The position numbers were made by a program, and so were the translations under genes. From Tetrahymena thermophila SB210 (taxonomy: Eukaryota; Ciliophora; Oligohymenophorea; Hymenostomatida; Tetrahymenidae): a DNA stretch of 64,000 nucleotides. Location of the stretch: contig NW_002476516.1 of assembly GCF_000189635.1 (NCBI RefSeq), positions 62,001 through 126,000 on the forward strand, in the 5' to 3' direction. Each line of letters starts with the position of its first letter. Position 1 is the first letter of the stretch. Below the pieces are notes generated by a model. It saw only the letters and a list, made by a program, of their open reading frames with translations. It searched no databases and was not told where the DNA came from. Below, in pieces: positions 12,696 to 24,634 of this stretch.

Positions 12696-13434
12696 CTAAA
12701 AAAATAAATAAATGTTCACTCACTTCTACCAACCACACTTTTCTTACAAGAAAAAAACCTAATGGTTTAGTAATAACATGTATTTAAAAACTTTGCTGTT
12801 TAAAAATAAGGAAAAATATTCTATTTATTATCTATTGTAAAATCTGATTACATAAAATGTTTTTAAAATCTTAAAAAATTTGATGAATATCAAATAAAAT
12901 AACTTATAATTTATTTTGAAAAAGCAAGCGTATTTTAAATTTATAAAACTGATACTTTCTTATAAAGAATTCGTTTAACAAAATTAATTTTAACTTAATG
13001 GAAAATTAAAGACATTCCTGAATACATATAATAAAAATGCTTATAAATTAAAATATAATAATCTTAATATCTATAGGTTGATTTGTTGGTTGGTAGGTAG
13101 TAGTAAAGTTTAAGTTTTTTTAATTAAAAACTTGATATTCATAATAAATTTTATTTATATTAAACTATTTTAGCTCAGTTCTAAAACAAAAATATTGCTT
13201 ATATAGATAGATGATAGTTTTTTGAGTTTGCTTCTTGGTTAGTTAGTTGGTTGATTGGTATGTTTTTTCACCTAATATAATTTTATGCTATATCAGTTTA
13301 TTTTAGGTCATTTATTAATTAATTCTTTAAATAAAAAATAAAAGAACGATGCTGAATTCATAAACTAGATTTAAATATTTAAATTAAAGAAATTAAGTAA
13401 TATTTCTTATAAAAGAACCAAATTAAAGATAGTC
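12696..13434. other. Intergenic with probable Rpn13 promoter and first exon
   Basis: AT-rich. The first Rpn13 exon and promoter must lie at its left side. TTGGT/TAGTTGG-rich tracts occur near 13080-13100 and 13235-13260; nothing else is supported. Confidence 0.5.
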
Positions 13435-14358
13435 TCATCGCTTGATTTAAGATTATTAGCGTGCATTTATTTAGCTGTTGTTTTTTGCATCATTGCTTAG
13501 ACAGCAACCACATATGCTTGCAAACATAGATTTGTTTCGGCTTCCGTTGAACATTCCATCTTTATCATAGCTGCCATTAAGAGAATTATATTTTCTATTT
13601 GTTGGCTAAGTTTCTTTTATATGATCTAAGTTTGTTTTTCTCCAAGTACGGATATCATATCTTATATTAATTAAGTGTTTATATTACAAATCGTGAACTG
13701 TACATACTGTGTCCAAGAAACGCAAAGAAGAGCTTTGAATAAGTTCCAAGTACTGGTTTTCAATATCCTTAACATTTTCGATAATCAATTCAGATATGAA
13801 TTTTTCCTTATTAGGATAGTGAATATCGTTTTCAAATGTCATAAGGCAAATACTTTCTTGTATGTTATTTAAAATATCTAAGAGATTTTTCCATAATATG
13901 CTAAATTAAATGATTGCCTACTTTTTCTCATCAATTGTAGCAAGTCCTCCTAATGTTTCTACTAAACGGCTGTTAGATATATTATCTATAGCTGTTACAA
14001 AATTTTTTTTAAGCTATTCTATTAGGTTATAACCATTTATTTTAAGATAACTTTTATTTGATGTTGGAGAAAGTTGCATATTTGTGTTTCCTAAATTATT
14101 TTGGTTTGTATTAGTATCTATTAATAAATCTTCTCTTTTTTATATTGTCCCCATAGGAAGAACACCTGCTGCATTCATATTTTAGGTCATTGTACCTTAT
14201 ACATTTATGTTATTTGGTGTATTATTATTTGTGTTATTATTTATATTGTCTCCTTTGTGATTTAATTTCGGAGTGTCATTTCTTATCTATGGAGAATTCC
14301 CAGCTGTTCCTTATTACTAAAGATTAGCTGCTGGATATACCCTTGTAGGATTATTCAT
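13435..14358 (-). CDS. Unknown protein, Asn/Gln-rich N-terminus then helical
   Basis: Open for 307 codons from ATG at 14358 to TGA at 13435 without an intron. The first ~120 residues are Asn/Thr/Pro/Gln-rich and low in complexity; then come helical segments such as YLKINGYNLIEQLKKNFV and RLVETLGGLATIDEKKQ. No family was recognised; the helical pattern could fit a Mediator-like subunit, but that is speculation. The C-terminal third is ambiguous. A second frame in the same stretch reads MISVLGEKQTQIIQKK and onward as a well-formed helical sequence, reachable if a 43-nt GT-AG intron near 13630-13690 is removed in phase 1. The first frame has rare CGA/CGC codons there but ends at a TGA exactly where GC content falls. 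I report the uninterrupted frame as the default. Confidence 0.55.
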
Positions 14359-16278
14359 TAATATGTATAGAGCTAATAATTCTAGAAAATAATTGCTTTA
14401 TTTTCGTAAATAAATCTCTTTTATCTAGCTACTTGAGTTACAAAAGTAAGAGTAAATAGTATTGATTATTTTTTATTAGCTCTTTATATAAAATAATAAT
14501 AAATCAATTAATAGATAAAAAAATCAATCAATCAATCAATCAATTAATTAATATATCAGTCAATCAGTCTATTTTTCAATCAAATAAATAAATCGCTTGC
14601 ATATTTTTCTTTTTATTATCTCTTAAAAAATACTGTTATATATATATATACACTATTTTAAAATATAATCAGGCTATTAACATCTTTTATAAATTAAATT
14701 TTAACAAAATCTCAACCTCTTTTTTAATCAAAAGATACCAAAAACCTAGAAATAAATTTTGAGGTTCATTTTAGTTTAATTAAAATTACAATTAATTTAT
14801 TCACAACTTTTTATAAGTTTTAAATAAAAGTTTATTCTAAATTTTTATTATGTATGAAAAAGATGCATCGTTTTTTAATGCCTATTTTACATATAAAGTT
14901 CTTTAAAAATAATATTTAATAAAATTGTCTCAAATGAGTTTCTAAATTCTAAAGGTTTATTATTAGTTACTTTTTTTATATATTTATTAAAACTCTTTTA
15001 GTAAGTATCAAAAAGTGTATCAATCAATCAATATATTATATAATCAAGTTTATATTTTTATTATATTTTTCCCCCAAATAGAAAAGTGAAAACAAAAAAG
15101 GTAATAATATGTTAAATTTTACTTAGATTAAATAGTTTTATAATAAATTAAAAAATAATCAAATAAAAACTAATCAGATTTTATAATATTTTTTAAAATT
15201 TTATTTGTAAATCTTATTTTTTTCATTTATTTTTTTTCTTTTATATTCTGGAGCTTATAATATAGATAAAAATAATAAGGGTAGTGATATTCTCTGTCTC
15301 AATTTTTTTATAATTTCAAGAGGATTCTTTAAATAATAAAATAATATTAAGCTTTATAATATAGGCTAAATAATATAAAAATAGTGGAATTTTTTGTATT
15401 GTAAGATTTTAAAGCCTAAATTAAGACCAAATAATTTTTCTTTAGAATATGATTAGGTTAAAAATTAAAAAAACCATAAAATAAATAAAATATCAAAATA
15501 AATAATGAATTATGAATATTGAGTTTTTTTAACATAAAAATACAATTCCTAAATGTGAATGTAATCATTCATTATCAAAGTTTATTAGTAAGAAATTATA
15601 ATAATAAACAAATAAATGGAGCCTAAAAATTAATTTTACTTTTAGTTTTATATTTATTTATAATCAATTCAACAATATACTAATGTTGAATTGGTAATTT
15701 TAACAATTTATCTTTAGAGATTTATACACTTTCCAAAGCTTTGAAATATTTTTGGTAGAAAATATTTAATAAAAAATGCATATATTTTTATTTCTTAAAA
15801 TCTATTATGTATAAAATACATAATTAGATTTTCTTTTTGAAAGTATTTATAATGATCAAAGTTTATAGATTATTAATTAACAGATAAATTAATTTAAAAT
15901 AAAATTTTATCATCAAAGATTTAAATATAAAACTAATTTTAGTTTTTTTTTTGATATGAATCTATCTATTAAAAATTAGCATATTAAAATTTGAAATTAT
16001 AAATTTTAGACAAACCGTTTAATTTTAATTACCTCTAACATAAATCAAAAAAAAGAAGATTGCGCGCGTAGTAAAATATCATTTATTAGAATAGTCCGCT
16101 AAAAAAAAACAAAATCTTAACTTTAAAAAATTTCATAGATAGAGTTAAAATTAGGAGAATACTTGCAAAAAACGATTAAATATATAAGAATATAATAGCG
16201 TGAATAGAACATATTATGGTAAGATCTTTTAATTTCATTAATATAATTATTAAATTAAGAAAATTTTAATTATATTAC
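14359..16278. other. 1.9-kb AT-rich intergenic region
   Basis: Divergent promoter region between the unknown gene (-) and the MT-A70-like gene (+). It contains CAAT-type and TA microsatellites (14522-14552; TA run near 14637-14650) and otherwise only A/T runs. No supported gene. Confidence 0.6.
14522..14552. repeat. (AATC)n microsatellite
   Basis: About six perfect AATC/CAAT units followed by degenerate ATTA units. Short simple repeat of the kind frequent in these spacers. Confidence 0.8.
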
Positions 16279-17837
16279 ATGATGAAGTCTCAAGAAACTT
16301 TAGCTGCCTGCCAATCTCTCGACAAGTAATTATAGCCACAAAAGCTTAAAATTTTATAAAAATAAGCATATAGTAAAATGTATTCTATTATAATTAAACT
16401 AGATTCGCTCATCCAAAGAAGGTTTCACCTGTTTAGGTAATAGCATATATCCATTTTATTAAAATTTTAGTCCTTAAAAAGAATATATCAAAATATTCTA
16501 TCACAAAAAATGTAGAAGTCCCAGATTATTGAAGAGCCTCCTTTATAAAAGAAGATAAAGCCAACTGAACCAGGGTAAATCATTTTAGAATTATCATTTA
16601 ATTTCTTATCTTTATCAGTTTAAGATGCTACCTTACCAAGCTCTACTTATAGATTAGATACTTATCATTCTATGAGAAGATTTTAACCCTCTTAGGAGGA
16701 AAAAATTTTAACTTTAAACTTTTTAAAAATTTAGTGAAGATTAACTAAGTCTACTTTTGAAATGGAGAAGCTCATACATCCCTCCTCAAAAACCCACCAA
16801 CGAAGATGAATATAAGTAAGCTTTTTTGATTTTAAAATAAAAAGAACTCAACTAAATTAAGAAATGAAGCTCTAAAATTAGCAAAAAATCATATTTGATT
16901 TCCAGAAAAGAGTAATTAATTTATCAAAATTAAAATTAGGAAAATTATATGTAAGGATATATCAAGCGAAAAACTTGAATAGCATGCAGGAGATGTTTCT
17001 GCTTTATTTATTAATATAAAATGGAAGTTATCTGAAGGATAAAGTGGCAAGTCAATAGAAGATTTAGTAAAAATAAATTTCATATTCGATAGTTATTGCT
17101 GATTTCTACCATTTTATTTACATTTTTTTCTTAATATAGAAAAAATTAGCAATTAGCGATAAGCTGATTAACAATGGCATCATATTTATTTGGAGCGAAA
17201 AGGAAATATTAAGTTAAATTGTTGACGTCCTTGAAGCAAAAGGATTCAATTATATAGAAAATTTCATGATTAACTAGCTTTCAGCAGACAAAGCTCTAGA
17301 AATGTAAAGAAAAAATTAAAATTAGTAAAGTAAAGAGAAAAAAATTACAGATTTCTTTAAGAGATTAACACCTCAAAAGAATATTTGGTCTGATATAACT
17401 CCAGAACAGTGTATTGAATAAGAAAAGTTCCCTCCAAATAACTATGTCTAAGATATTTTTGTAAATAGTGAATACAGTTTTTTCAGAAAATCAAAAAAAA
17501 TCCTTTTAATGCTTCGTAAATTCAATAAAGATGCTTAACTTGAATTAAGACATTAGCGTACTTCTGACATATTCTTTGATATTTTTGAATAAAACAAGCC
17601 AAATGGTAATTAATTATAAATCTTAACTTAAGTTAAATTTTTCTAAAAATTTTTTTATTCTTTTAAAAAGATGTAAGCAAAAAAGGAATGGAATTTGTTT
17701 ATAAAATGATAGAAACCCTCCTTCCCAAAGCTAATTATAGCGAAGAAAATAAAGGAGCTTTTAAAATGATGGAATTGTATGCTGATGATAAGTCTTAACC
17801 TAGAAAGGGATGGATAAGCGTATATGAATAAGAGTGA
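16279..17837 (+). CDS. MT-A70-family protein with degenerate catalytic motif
   Basis: Member of the METTL3/METTL14/MTA family, 326 aa. Seven exons: 16279-16325, 16403-16436, 16516-16574, 16735-16815, 16940-17066, 17140-17605 and 17671-17837, all phases consistent. Family signatures: KIICKDISSEKL before the active-site strand, LRHQRTSDIFFDIFE, EFVYKMIETLLPKANY and a C-terminal RKGW. At the position of the catalytic DPPW (residues ~99-104, after ALFI) the sequence reads NIKW, so the Asp-Pro-Pro needed for catalysis and SAM binding is missing. Known from the family: Tetrahymena DNA 6mA methyltransferase works as an active MT-A70 subunit (MTA1) paired with a non-catalytic one (MTA9). A structural partner role of that kind is the best inference; which paralogue this is cannot be settled from the window. 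The intron at 16575-16734 contains an exon-like stretch. Confidence 0.85.
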
Positions 17838-18659
17838 AAAATCTGATAAAATACAGTTTTCTAAATCGAAATCTGTAAAAAAAAAGCAATATTTTATAAA
17901 TAAATAATAATTAAGCGAATAAGCGCAATATAAAGAAAAAGAATCAAACATTTTATAAATAAATAACTACAAAAAACATAATTAATTATTAATCACCGAT
18001 CGATAAATTTAATCTTTCAAATTAATGAAAATTTCTTTATTTTCATCATTAATTATTTTCCACACACACACAAAACATTTATTTAAATAAAAATAAGGTC
18101 ATTTAAATGATACCTAAAAGATATATATCTATCTAACTAACTATCTATTTATATATCTATCTATCTATTTCTCTAACCAACTTTCAAAGTCTTATTAAAA
18201 TAAATTCATAATTGTTGCCCAAAAGCAATAAATACCCTTTGTTGCTATTAATTCCTTTCTATATATTTATCTATTTTTCTATATAAATTTCTTTCATTTT
18301 CTTGAATTATTAAATTATAAAAATTAATATTTAGAATATCTCTGAGCGATTTTGTAACTGATTCGAAATTTTCGATTGTAATTTACTTAAACTTATTAAA
18401 ATGTTTATATAAGAGCATATCTTGATGAAAGTTCTAGATAATTAGTCTTGTTATAAACTTATTTACTTTTTATTGCTTTCTTACGCGTGTAAATTATTAA
18501 TAAAATGAAATTAATTAATGAAAACCAATCAGATTTGTTTATGATTAGATAGATATCTGATTCAACTATAATAAAAACTATTTTCGTTTTAATTATTAAT
18601 TATTATAATTTAATTTAAAATAAAAAAAATTTAATTAACACAACAATAAATATAAGATA
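17838..18659. other. Intergenic with (ATCT)n repeat; PDI promoter
   Basis: AT-rich spacer. A (ATCT)n simple repeat with AACT interruptions occupies ~18121-18171, and CACACACA lies at ~18061-18070. The right part is the promoter side of the disulfide isomerase gene. No gene seen. Confidence 0.6.
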
Positions 18660-20828
18660 ATGTCTAAATTATTAGCTTTAGCTTTAATACTCTCACTTTT
18701 AGGTACTGCTTTAGCTCTTTATGACAATAACTCTAAAGTCATTAAGCTCAACAAAAGCAGATTTTAAAACGAAGTCATTAACTCAAAAGAACTTTGGCTT
18801 GTTGAATTCTTTGGTAATTAATTTACAATTCTAACAAACAAGCAATGAGCTTGATCATTTATTGCGATAATTTATATTATCTTAAGCAATTTTAAGATTT
18901 AACATTTTATAAATAATTAATAATATAATTAAAAAGCCCCTTGGTGTGGTCACTGTAAGAGCTTGGCTCCTGAATGGGAAAAGGCTGCTAAGGCCCTTGA
19001 AGGTATCGTAAAAGTCGGTGCTGTTGATATGACTACTGATCAAGTAATAATTTAAAGTATTTTTTTAAAAATGCCTAAAAAACATCCAAATTTTAGTCCT
19101 AACTTAAAATGAAATGAAGGAAACTTAAATTATCAATCTAATCCAACACATTCTTAAATTTTAGATTGATAAATTAATTCAATTTTCAAAAAAAATTCGA
19201 ATTTTAATTCTCTTTTTTGAAATCTTTCATGAAAAAATTTAAAATTATCTTCGTAAAAAAAAAACTTTCTAATGTTAAATTCTACAGAAAATATCTTTAA
19301 ACAAAATTCTTGTTATCACCATATCTTAATCAATAATGTCATTAAGATATAATATGATTTGTTGGAATGTTTACTTATAAAACAAACAACATATGATATT
19401 TTTAATGCTTTATGTTCTTCAATATGAATAACCTTAAATTTATAACTAATTTTAAATAATAAATAGGAAGTTGGAAGCCCTTACAACATTTAAGGTTTCC
19501 CCACTATCAAGTTCTTTGGTGATAATAAGTCTAAGCCCTAAGATTACAACAGTGGAAGAACAGCAAATGATTTAATTAACTACGCCTTAAATGAAGCTAA
19601 GAGTATTGCTCAACGTCGTTTGAGTGGTGGAAGCAGCTCATCTGGAAACAGATAATCAGGAGGCTCTAAGGGTAATGCTAATGCTGATAATGATGGTGAT
19701 GTTGTTGTTTTAACCGATGATAACTTTGATGCCAATGTAGTTGGAAGCAAAGAACCTTGGTTCATTGAATTTTATGCCCCTTGGTGTGGTCACTGCAAGA
19801 ATTTATAACCTGAATGGAATAAGTTAGCTACTGAAATGAAGACTGAAGGTGTTAAGGTTGCTAAGGTTGATGCTACAGTACATCCTAAAGTTGCTCAACG
19901 TTTTGGAGTTAATGGTTATCCCACCATTAAATTCTTCCCTGCCGGTTTCTCCAGTGACTCTGAAGGTAATTTATTAAATAGTATTTTTCTTGAAATACAA
20001 AGAAAAAGATAATTCTCATATAGCAAAATATATAAATAAATGCACATTAAGTAGGAATAGATTTTCAAAAAGCTAATCTCATTTATCTATTTATTTAGTT
20101 AGTTAAGGCTATTCAAGCAATATTTAAGATATAAATTAAATAGGTTTTCAAAATTTATTAAATCTAAATTAGAAGACTTATTTTAATTGAAAGATTATTA
20201 ATTTTTGAAGGTTAATTAAATAGCTATTTTAAATAATAAAAGCTGTTGATTACAATGGTGGCAGAGATGCTTCTTCATTGGGAAGCTGGGCTAAGGAGCA
20301 AAGAGATGCTAAAAAACCTATTATGTTCACTCAACTTCTCAATCAATCTATTTATGATGAATACTGCACTAACAACTCTGGTAATATTTAGCAATTGATT
20401 TGTTTAATTTTATTTAATTAATTTTTTGTAAAGGTGTTTGCATTATCTTCCTTCTTCCTCATATTTATGATTCTTCTGCAGCTCAAAGAAATGGATACAT
20501 CAATTTAATTACTGAAATCGCCCAAGCTAATAAGGGAAGACCTATTACTTACTTATGGAGTTAAGGTGGTGATTAATACGATTTCGAAGAAAAGCTTAAT
20601 GCTGGAGGCAGTGGTTATCCTTCTGCTATGGCAATTTCTCATAAGAAAAATCTCTACCAAATCTTTAAAGGTTCTTTCAAGAAGAAAGACTTAGATAGCT
20701 TCATTTCTGGATTACTAACTGGTCGTGGTAGCTTCTCTACTTTACCTACTCTTCCTAAAATCAAAAAGGTTAAGGAATGGGATGGTTAAGATGCTGAATA
20801 ATAACAAACTGATAACAGCGATCTTTGA
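18660..20828 (+). CDS. Protein disulfide isomerase, PDIA6/P5 type
   Basis: ER thiol-disulfide oxidoreductase, 430 aa. Five exons: 18660-18813, 18937-19043, 19467-19965, 20243-20380 and 20434-20828, phases consistent. A signal peptide opens the protein ([20 protein letters not shown]). Two thioredoxin domains each carry an APWCGHCK active site, near residues 52-59 and 189-196, with cis-Pro motifs GFPTIKFF and GYPTIKFF. A Ser/Gly-rich linker separates them and a thioredoxin-like third domain follows ([15 protein letters not shown]). Domain order a-a'-b matches PDIA6/P5. The C-terminus is NSDL, a KDEL-like retention signal. Codon use is richer in GC than neighbours (AAG, GGT, GCT), as expected for a highly expressed Tetrahymena gene. 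Confidence 0.95.
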
Positions 20829-21660
20829 GTTACTGTATTTTAAATTTAGTTAAAATTATTGTCTAGAATATTATTTTGTTAGTTAGTTAGTTAAATATGC
20901 ATGTAATAAAATAAATGTATGCAGCCTAATTAAATAATCATTTTATCACTCATAATAAATTCTCTCCATAAATTAATATATAATTTTAAATAAATTAAAA
21001 ATAATAAATTGATAAATCTAAAAACAAAAAATCTAGTTATATAATTTAAAGATGCACAAAAGAAAAAGAAGTATATGATAAAGATGTAATTCTTACTGTG
21101 TTTATTTATTCATGTAAGATACTTTTTGTTCAAATAAAAATAGAAATGTTATTACAAAATTTAATAAATATTGCAATATTTTTATTTATTTTATAAACAA
21201 ATCATTTCATTATTAATAAAATAAGTTTAAAAATGTTATTTTTTAATTTTTAAAAATTATAATTTTGAATTATGGCCAAGTAAAAAATAAAATATTTAAT
21301 AATAAAGAGACACTCTTTGTCCTCAAAATAAATTTTAAACATATTTTTAAATAAATATTTGATTTGATTTTGAATTTGATAATTTTAATGTAAGAATAAT
21401 TATTAATTTTATAAATAATTTAATTTATTAAACAACGAATGAAGATATTTATTTGAATTAAAGATTAATACAGGATTAAATAAATTACTGGTTTCATGAA
21501 TATTTACAGTTTTCAAAATTTAATATTTAAAATTGAAATGTAAGAATTTCTTGTATTTCTTATAAAGAAATTTCGTATCTATTTTTAGTCTTTTTCTGAA
21601 ATCTAATTAAAACTTTAGATAAATATGATGAATAGCTTTTTAATTTAATAGCAATTTACC
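20829..21660. other. Intergenic, convergent 3' flanks
   Basis: AT-rich spacer between the PDI gene (+) and the LRR gene (-). No supported feature. Confidence 0.6.
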
Positions 21661-22432
21661 TCATAGAAAGATTTACTTTTATTTACTATTTAAATTTTTA
21701 TAATACCATCTTTAGTTTATGCAGTGTATAAGCAAGTTTTATCTAATTTGATCTTAATAATTATTTAGTTAATAGTAATTTAAAAAAGAAAATGTAAAAT
21801 ACGTCATATAAAGTTCAAAATCAATTAATTTAGGAGCCTCAGACAGACTATTTAGCAAAGATATAAATCCATCATCTAAAATGTTATTTTTACTGATTTT
21901 AAAGTAGAATAATTAACAAAAAATAATATTTAAACTTAATTTTAATACAAAAGATTTAAAGATAGCTTCTTTAGATTGACAATATGTGATAAACCAACTC
22001 CAAGTGCTATACAGCCCTCACTTCCAATATTGTTATTGCTATTAATAATATAATCTAATAACTTAAGTATTTATTTAATATTAATAATTTGCCTTAAGTC
22101 AATTAATAAATCTTATAGCTAATAATTTTAAGAAAGCGAATCAACTAAAGGCTAGCATCCTTTAGAGCCTATTCTTTCAGCGCTTTTTTTAAATTAATAT
22201 TTATTTTAGAAATTAAGTTTATTATCAAAATTATATCTAAATACTAAAGATAGAGCCTTAAAGTCACAGCATTTTTCCATTTTTCTCCTACATATTTTTC
22301 TAATAATTGATTTGATTAAAGGTTTATTAAAGGTTCAATATTATGGACACAAATATGTATTCCATCTTGAATTTAATGTTCATGGCACTCTTAGTCACCA
22401 TGTTTGTGGCTATGAGAATGACTATGAGACAT
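21661..22432 (-). CDS. Small leucine-rich-repeat protein with one-repeat exons
   Basis: LRR protein of 160 aa, of the ribonuclease-inhibitor-like type. Exons: 22245-22432, 22093-22182, 21949-22038, 21803-21892 and 21661-21685. The start codon is followed by a His-rich head (MSHSHSHSHKHGDQECHEH), possibly metal binding. Three middle exons are each exactly 90 nt, all entered and left in phase 2, and each encodes one 30-residue repeat: ERIGSKGCQPLVDSL, NNNIGSEGCIALGVGLSHIV and NNILDDGFISLLNSLSEAP. The intron at 22039-22092 starts with GC rather than GT. It is 54 nt and stays open if retained, but removing it restores a perfect LRR (LLIDLSNNNIGSEG). The final 8-codon exon is the least certain. 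Function unknown; large LRR families are common in Tetrahymena. Confidence 0.72.
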
Positions 22433-23174
22433 ATTCTAAATAGTATAATATAAATTTTGACAAATGAAATTCTATAATAGTCTTCTTCAATAATAAGTAG
22501 ATTGATGAAATGTTTTGTTTTAAATAATGATTTTTAAGACAGAAAGAATCTTTAGTTTTATAGTAAAGGAAAATAAATTATCAATATATAAGAAATTAAT
22601 TAGTTTACTTAAGTATAAAAAATTGGCGGAATTTAATTTACTAATTAATACATTTAATTAAAGAAATTTTTTTAAATAGATGAATTCATTAAATATAAAG
22701 CAAATAATCGATTAATTAATTATAAGTCCTTTTGTTTTACTAAATTATAGAAATCTTTTTCAATCACTAATTTGCAAATATTTTATAATCAGAAATATTT
22801 AAAGTACATACAAATTAGATTATTAGGTAAATTTATTAAAAATCAATTCAATTTGAACAGTTTATAGCTAATTAAAATGTTCTTCTCATCAATTTTGATG
22901 AATAAATAAATACACGATCGAAATTTATATTCACATTATATTAAAAGGGTATTTTGATTACAATATTTAAATATACTATAAAGAGTACCTAATAGAAAGA
23001 AGATTACTCTTTTTATTTTTTAAATTTTATTTTGGCTAACGTTTTTTATAATGGTCAATCAATCATTTAATACTTTATTATAATTTGTGTAAAAATTAGT
23101 AGTTTTTTTTATAATATTATCTTGGTTGAAGTTTAAAATAGTAAATTAGGAAAGCATCAATTTATTTATTTTAT
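22433..23174. other. Intergenic
   Basis: AT-rich spacer between two minus-strand genes: LRR promoter on the left, 3' flank of the CRIM-like gene on the right. A 205-codon plus-strand open frame here is considered spurious (see rejected items). Confidence 0.55.
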
Positions 23175-24634
23175 TCAGTCACAAAAGCACCAGCATAAAG
23201 ATTTATTAGTTTTTACTTGTGCTTACTAAATTGGTTTACTAGCAGATGGAGGGGAATCTTTCTATGAGTAGGTTTAGCTATGGAAACTATTGTTATATAT
23301 TTTGGAGCTTTTTGAACATATAGAAATAGCTTTATCTGCTTCTTTAGTTTATTATCTATAATTTTAAGCTTTTTTATGAGCATCAATCAGCAATTCACTG
23401 CTGTTAGTAGAGCTACTGTTATTTTCTTACACTTTTTCATCGTCTCCATTTTATTTAATCTCCAAAAGGAAAAATCTCTTCCTTTGTGTCTTAAATAATG
23501 TGAAAACAGTAGGAACTTCTTAGATAGAGACAGCTTTAAATAATTAAAAATTAATATTATTTAGATATTTAAATGATGGGTTTTGCTAAAATATTTTTAA
23601 ATATAAGGGAGATGTAATAAAAAATGAAGCTATAATTCTATTTATTATTATCTTTTCAAAAGATTTTTTAAGTTTGATAAAATTAATTTGTGGATTTGAA
23701 TACTTTATATAATTTAAAAACATAATTAATTAATACTTTTAGCGTTCATTAAGTTATTAATTTTCTATTAAATTATCAAATCAAATATTAAATAGCTAAA
23801 CAAATATGGTTAAATATATATCATTTTTACTTAATTTCCAATTATAATACTTGTAAATTTAGTCTTTTAAACATTTATTTGTAATTAAAGTAGTGTAATT
23901 TGAAGATTTTACGTGGATAAGTGGTTGACCTTGAGCCATTTTCTTTAGCTATGAATAATTAAACGTTATCTATTTCTTCATATAGATGTATAAAAGTTGT
24001 AGAGTTTTAAGAGAAAAATTCAGCTGCATCCAGAATGAAATTTTTAATTGTTTTATCACTTTTTAATGTAATATCATATCTCAAAAGAGTTTAGCTGCTT
24101 GGACATTACCAAAATATTGTATAGGTTCCATGTAATGATGCCTATTTATATTGATAGAAAAGATTAAATCATGAAAAATATTAAAAAGATTTAAATATTC
24201 GTATGCTAATATTGGTTATCAAATTTGCCTAAAAATTTTTCTTAGTAAATCAACTAAGTAAAACAATAAAAAAAGACGCACAAATCTTAAAATTTTATCA
24301 TAGAAATAACATTAAAAAATTCATTTATGGGAGGAAAAATTTATAATTTAAGAAATTATTTATAGAAAATTATGTTTTACCTTACTTACTTGCTAACCTC
24401 TTTATTTTCTTTATGGAAGTGGCTGAGGTTGACTTGATTCTTTTTTTTTTAAAAATATAAACAACATTAATTCAACAACTTGCTAATCTGTAAATATATT
24501 GGTAAAAATGAGCAAACTAATAGTAAAAATATGATCATTGGCTAATAAAATAAAATTTTACTATAGGGAAATTATTCCCACATCATGGGAGAAGTGGAAA
24601 GACAAAACTCATTAGACTAATCTTGAACGATCAT
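23175..24634 (-). CDS. Unknown 236-aa protein, weakly CRIM/SIN1-like
   Basis: Four exons, 24562-24634, 24390-24439, 23913-24141 and 23175-23533, join in consistent phases. One intron has a textbook GTAAGT donor. The N-terminus is Gln/Pro-rich (SSQPQPLPQRKQRGQQ). The middle reads YDITLKSDKTIKNFILDAAE then NVQLFIAKENGSRSTTYPPV and a following hydrophobic strand. This order, a ubiquitin-like strand pair, L-(F/R)-I-A-(K/E)-(E/D)-(N/D)-G and a PP turn, weakly recalls the CRIM domain of SIN1, the TORC2 substrate-binding subunit. The C-terminal third is Ser/Gln/Lys-rich, contains KKAQNYRQQTKEADKAISI and ends in a Cys-rich CWCFCD. The family link is a pattern impression only; the gene itself is well supported by phase agreement and codon use. 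Confidence 0.6.

Noticed and set aside
22343..22957. 205-codon TGA-free plus-strand frame beginning with hydrophobic Met-rich sequence
   Set aside because: Its start is antisense to the His-rich first exon of the LRR gene and the rest is A/T-run translation. Frames this long arise by chance when TGA is the only stop.
23586..23939. Two-exon model starting MAQGQPLIH for the gene at 23-24 kb
   Set aside because: Although phases closed, a longer frame over the same exon joins two upstream exons and a downstream acceptor in phase and reads as a better protein, so the four-exon model was preferred.
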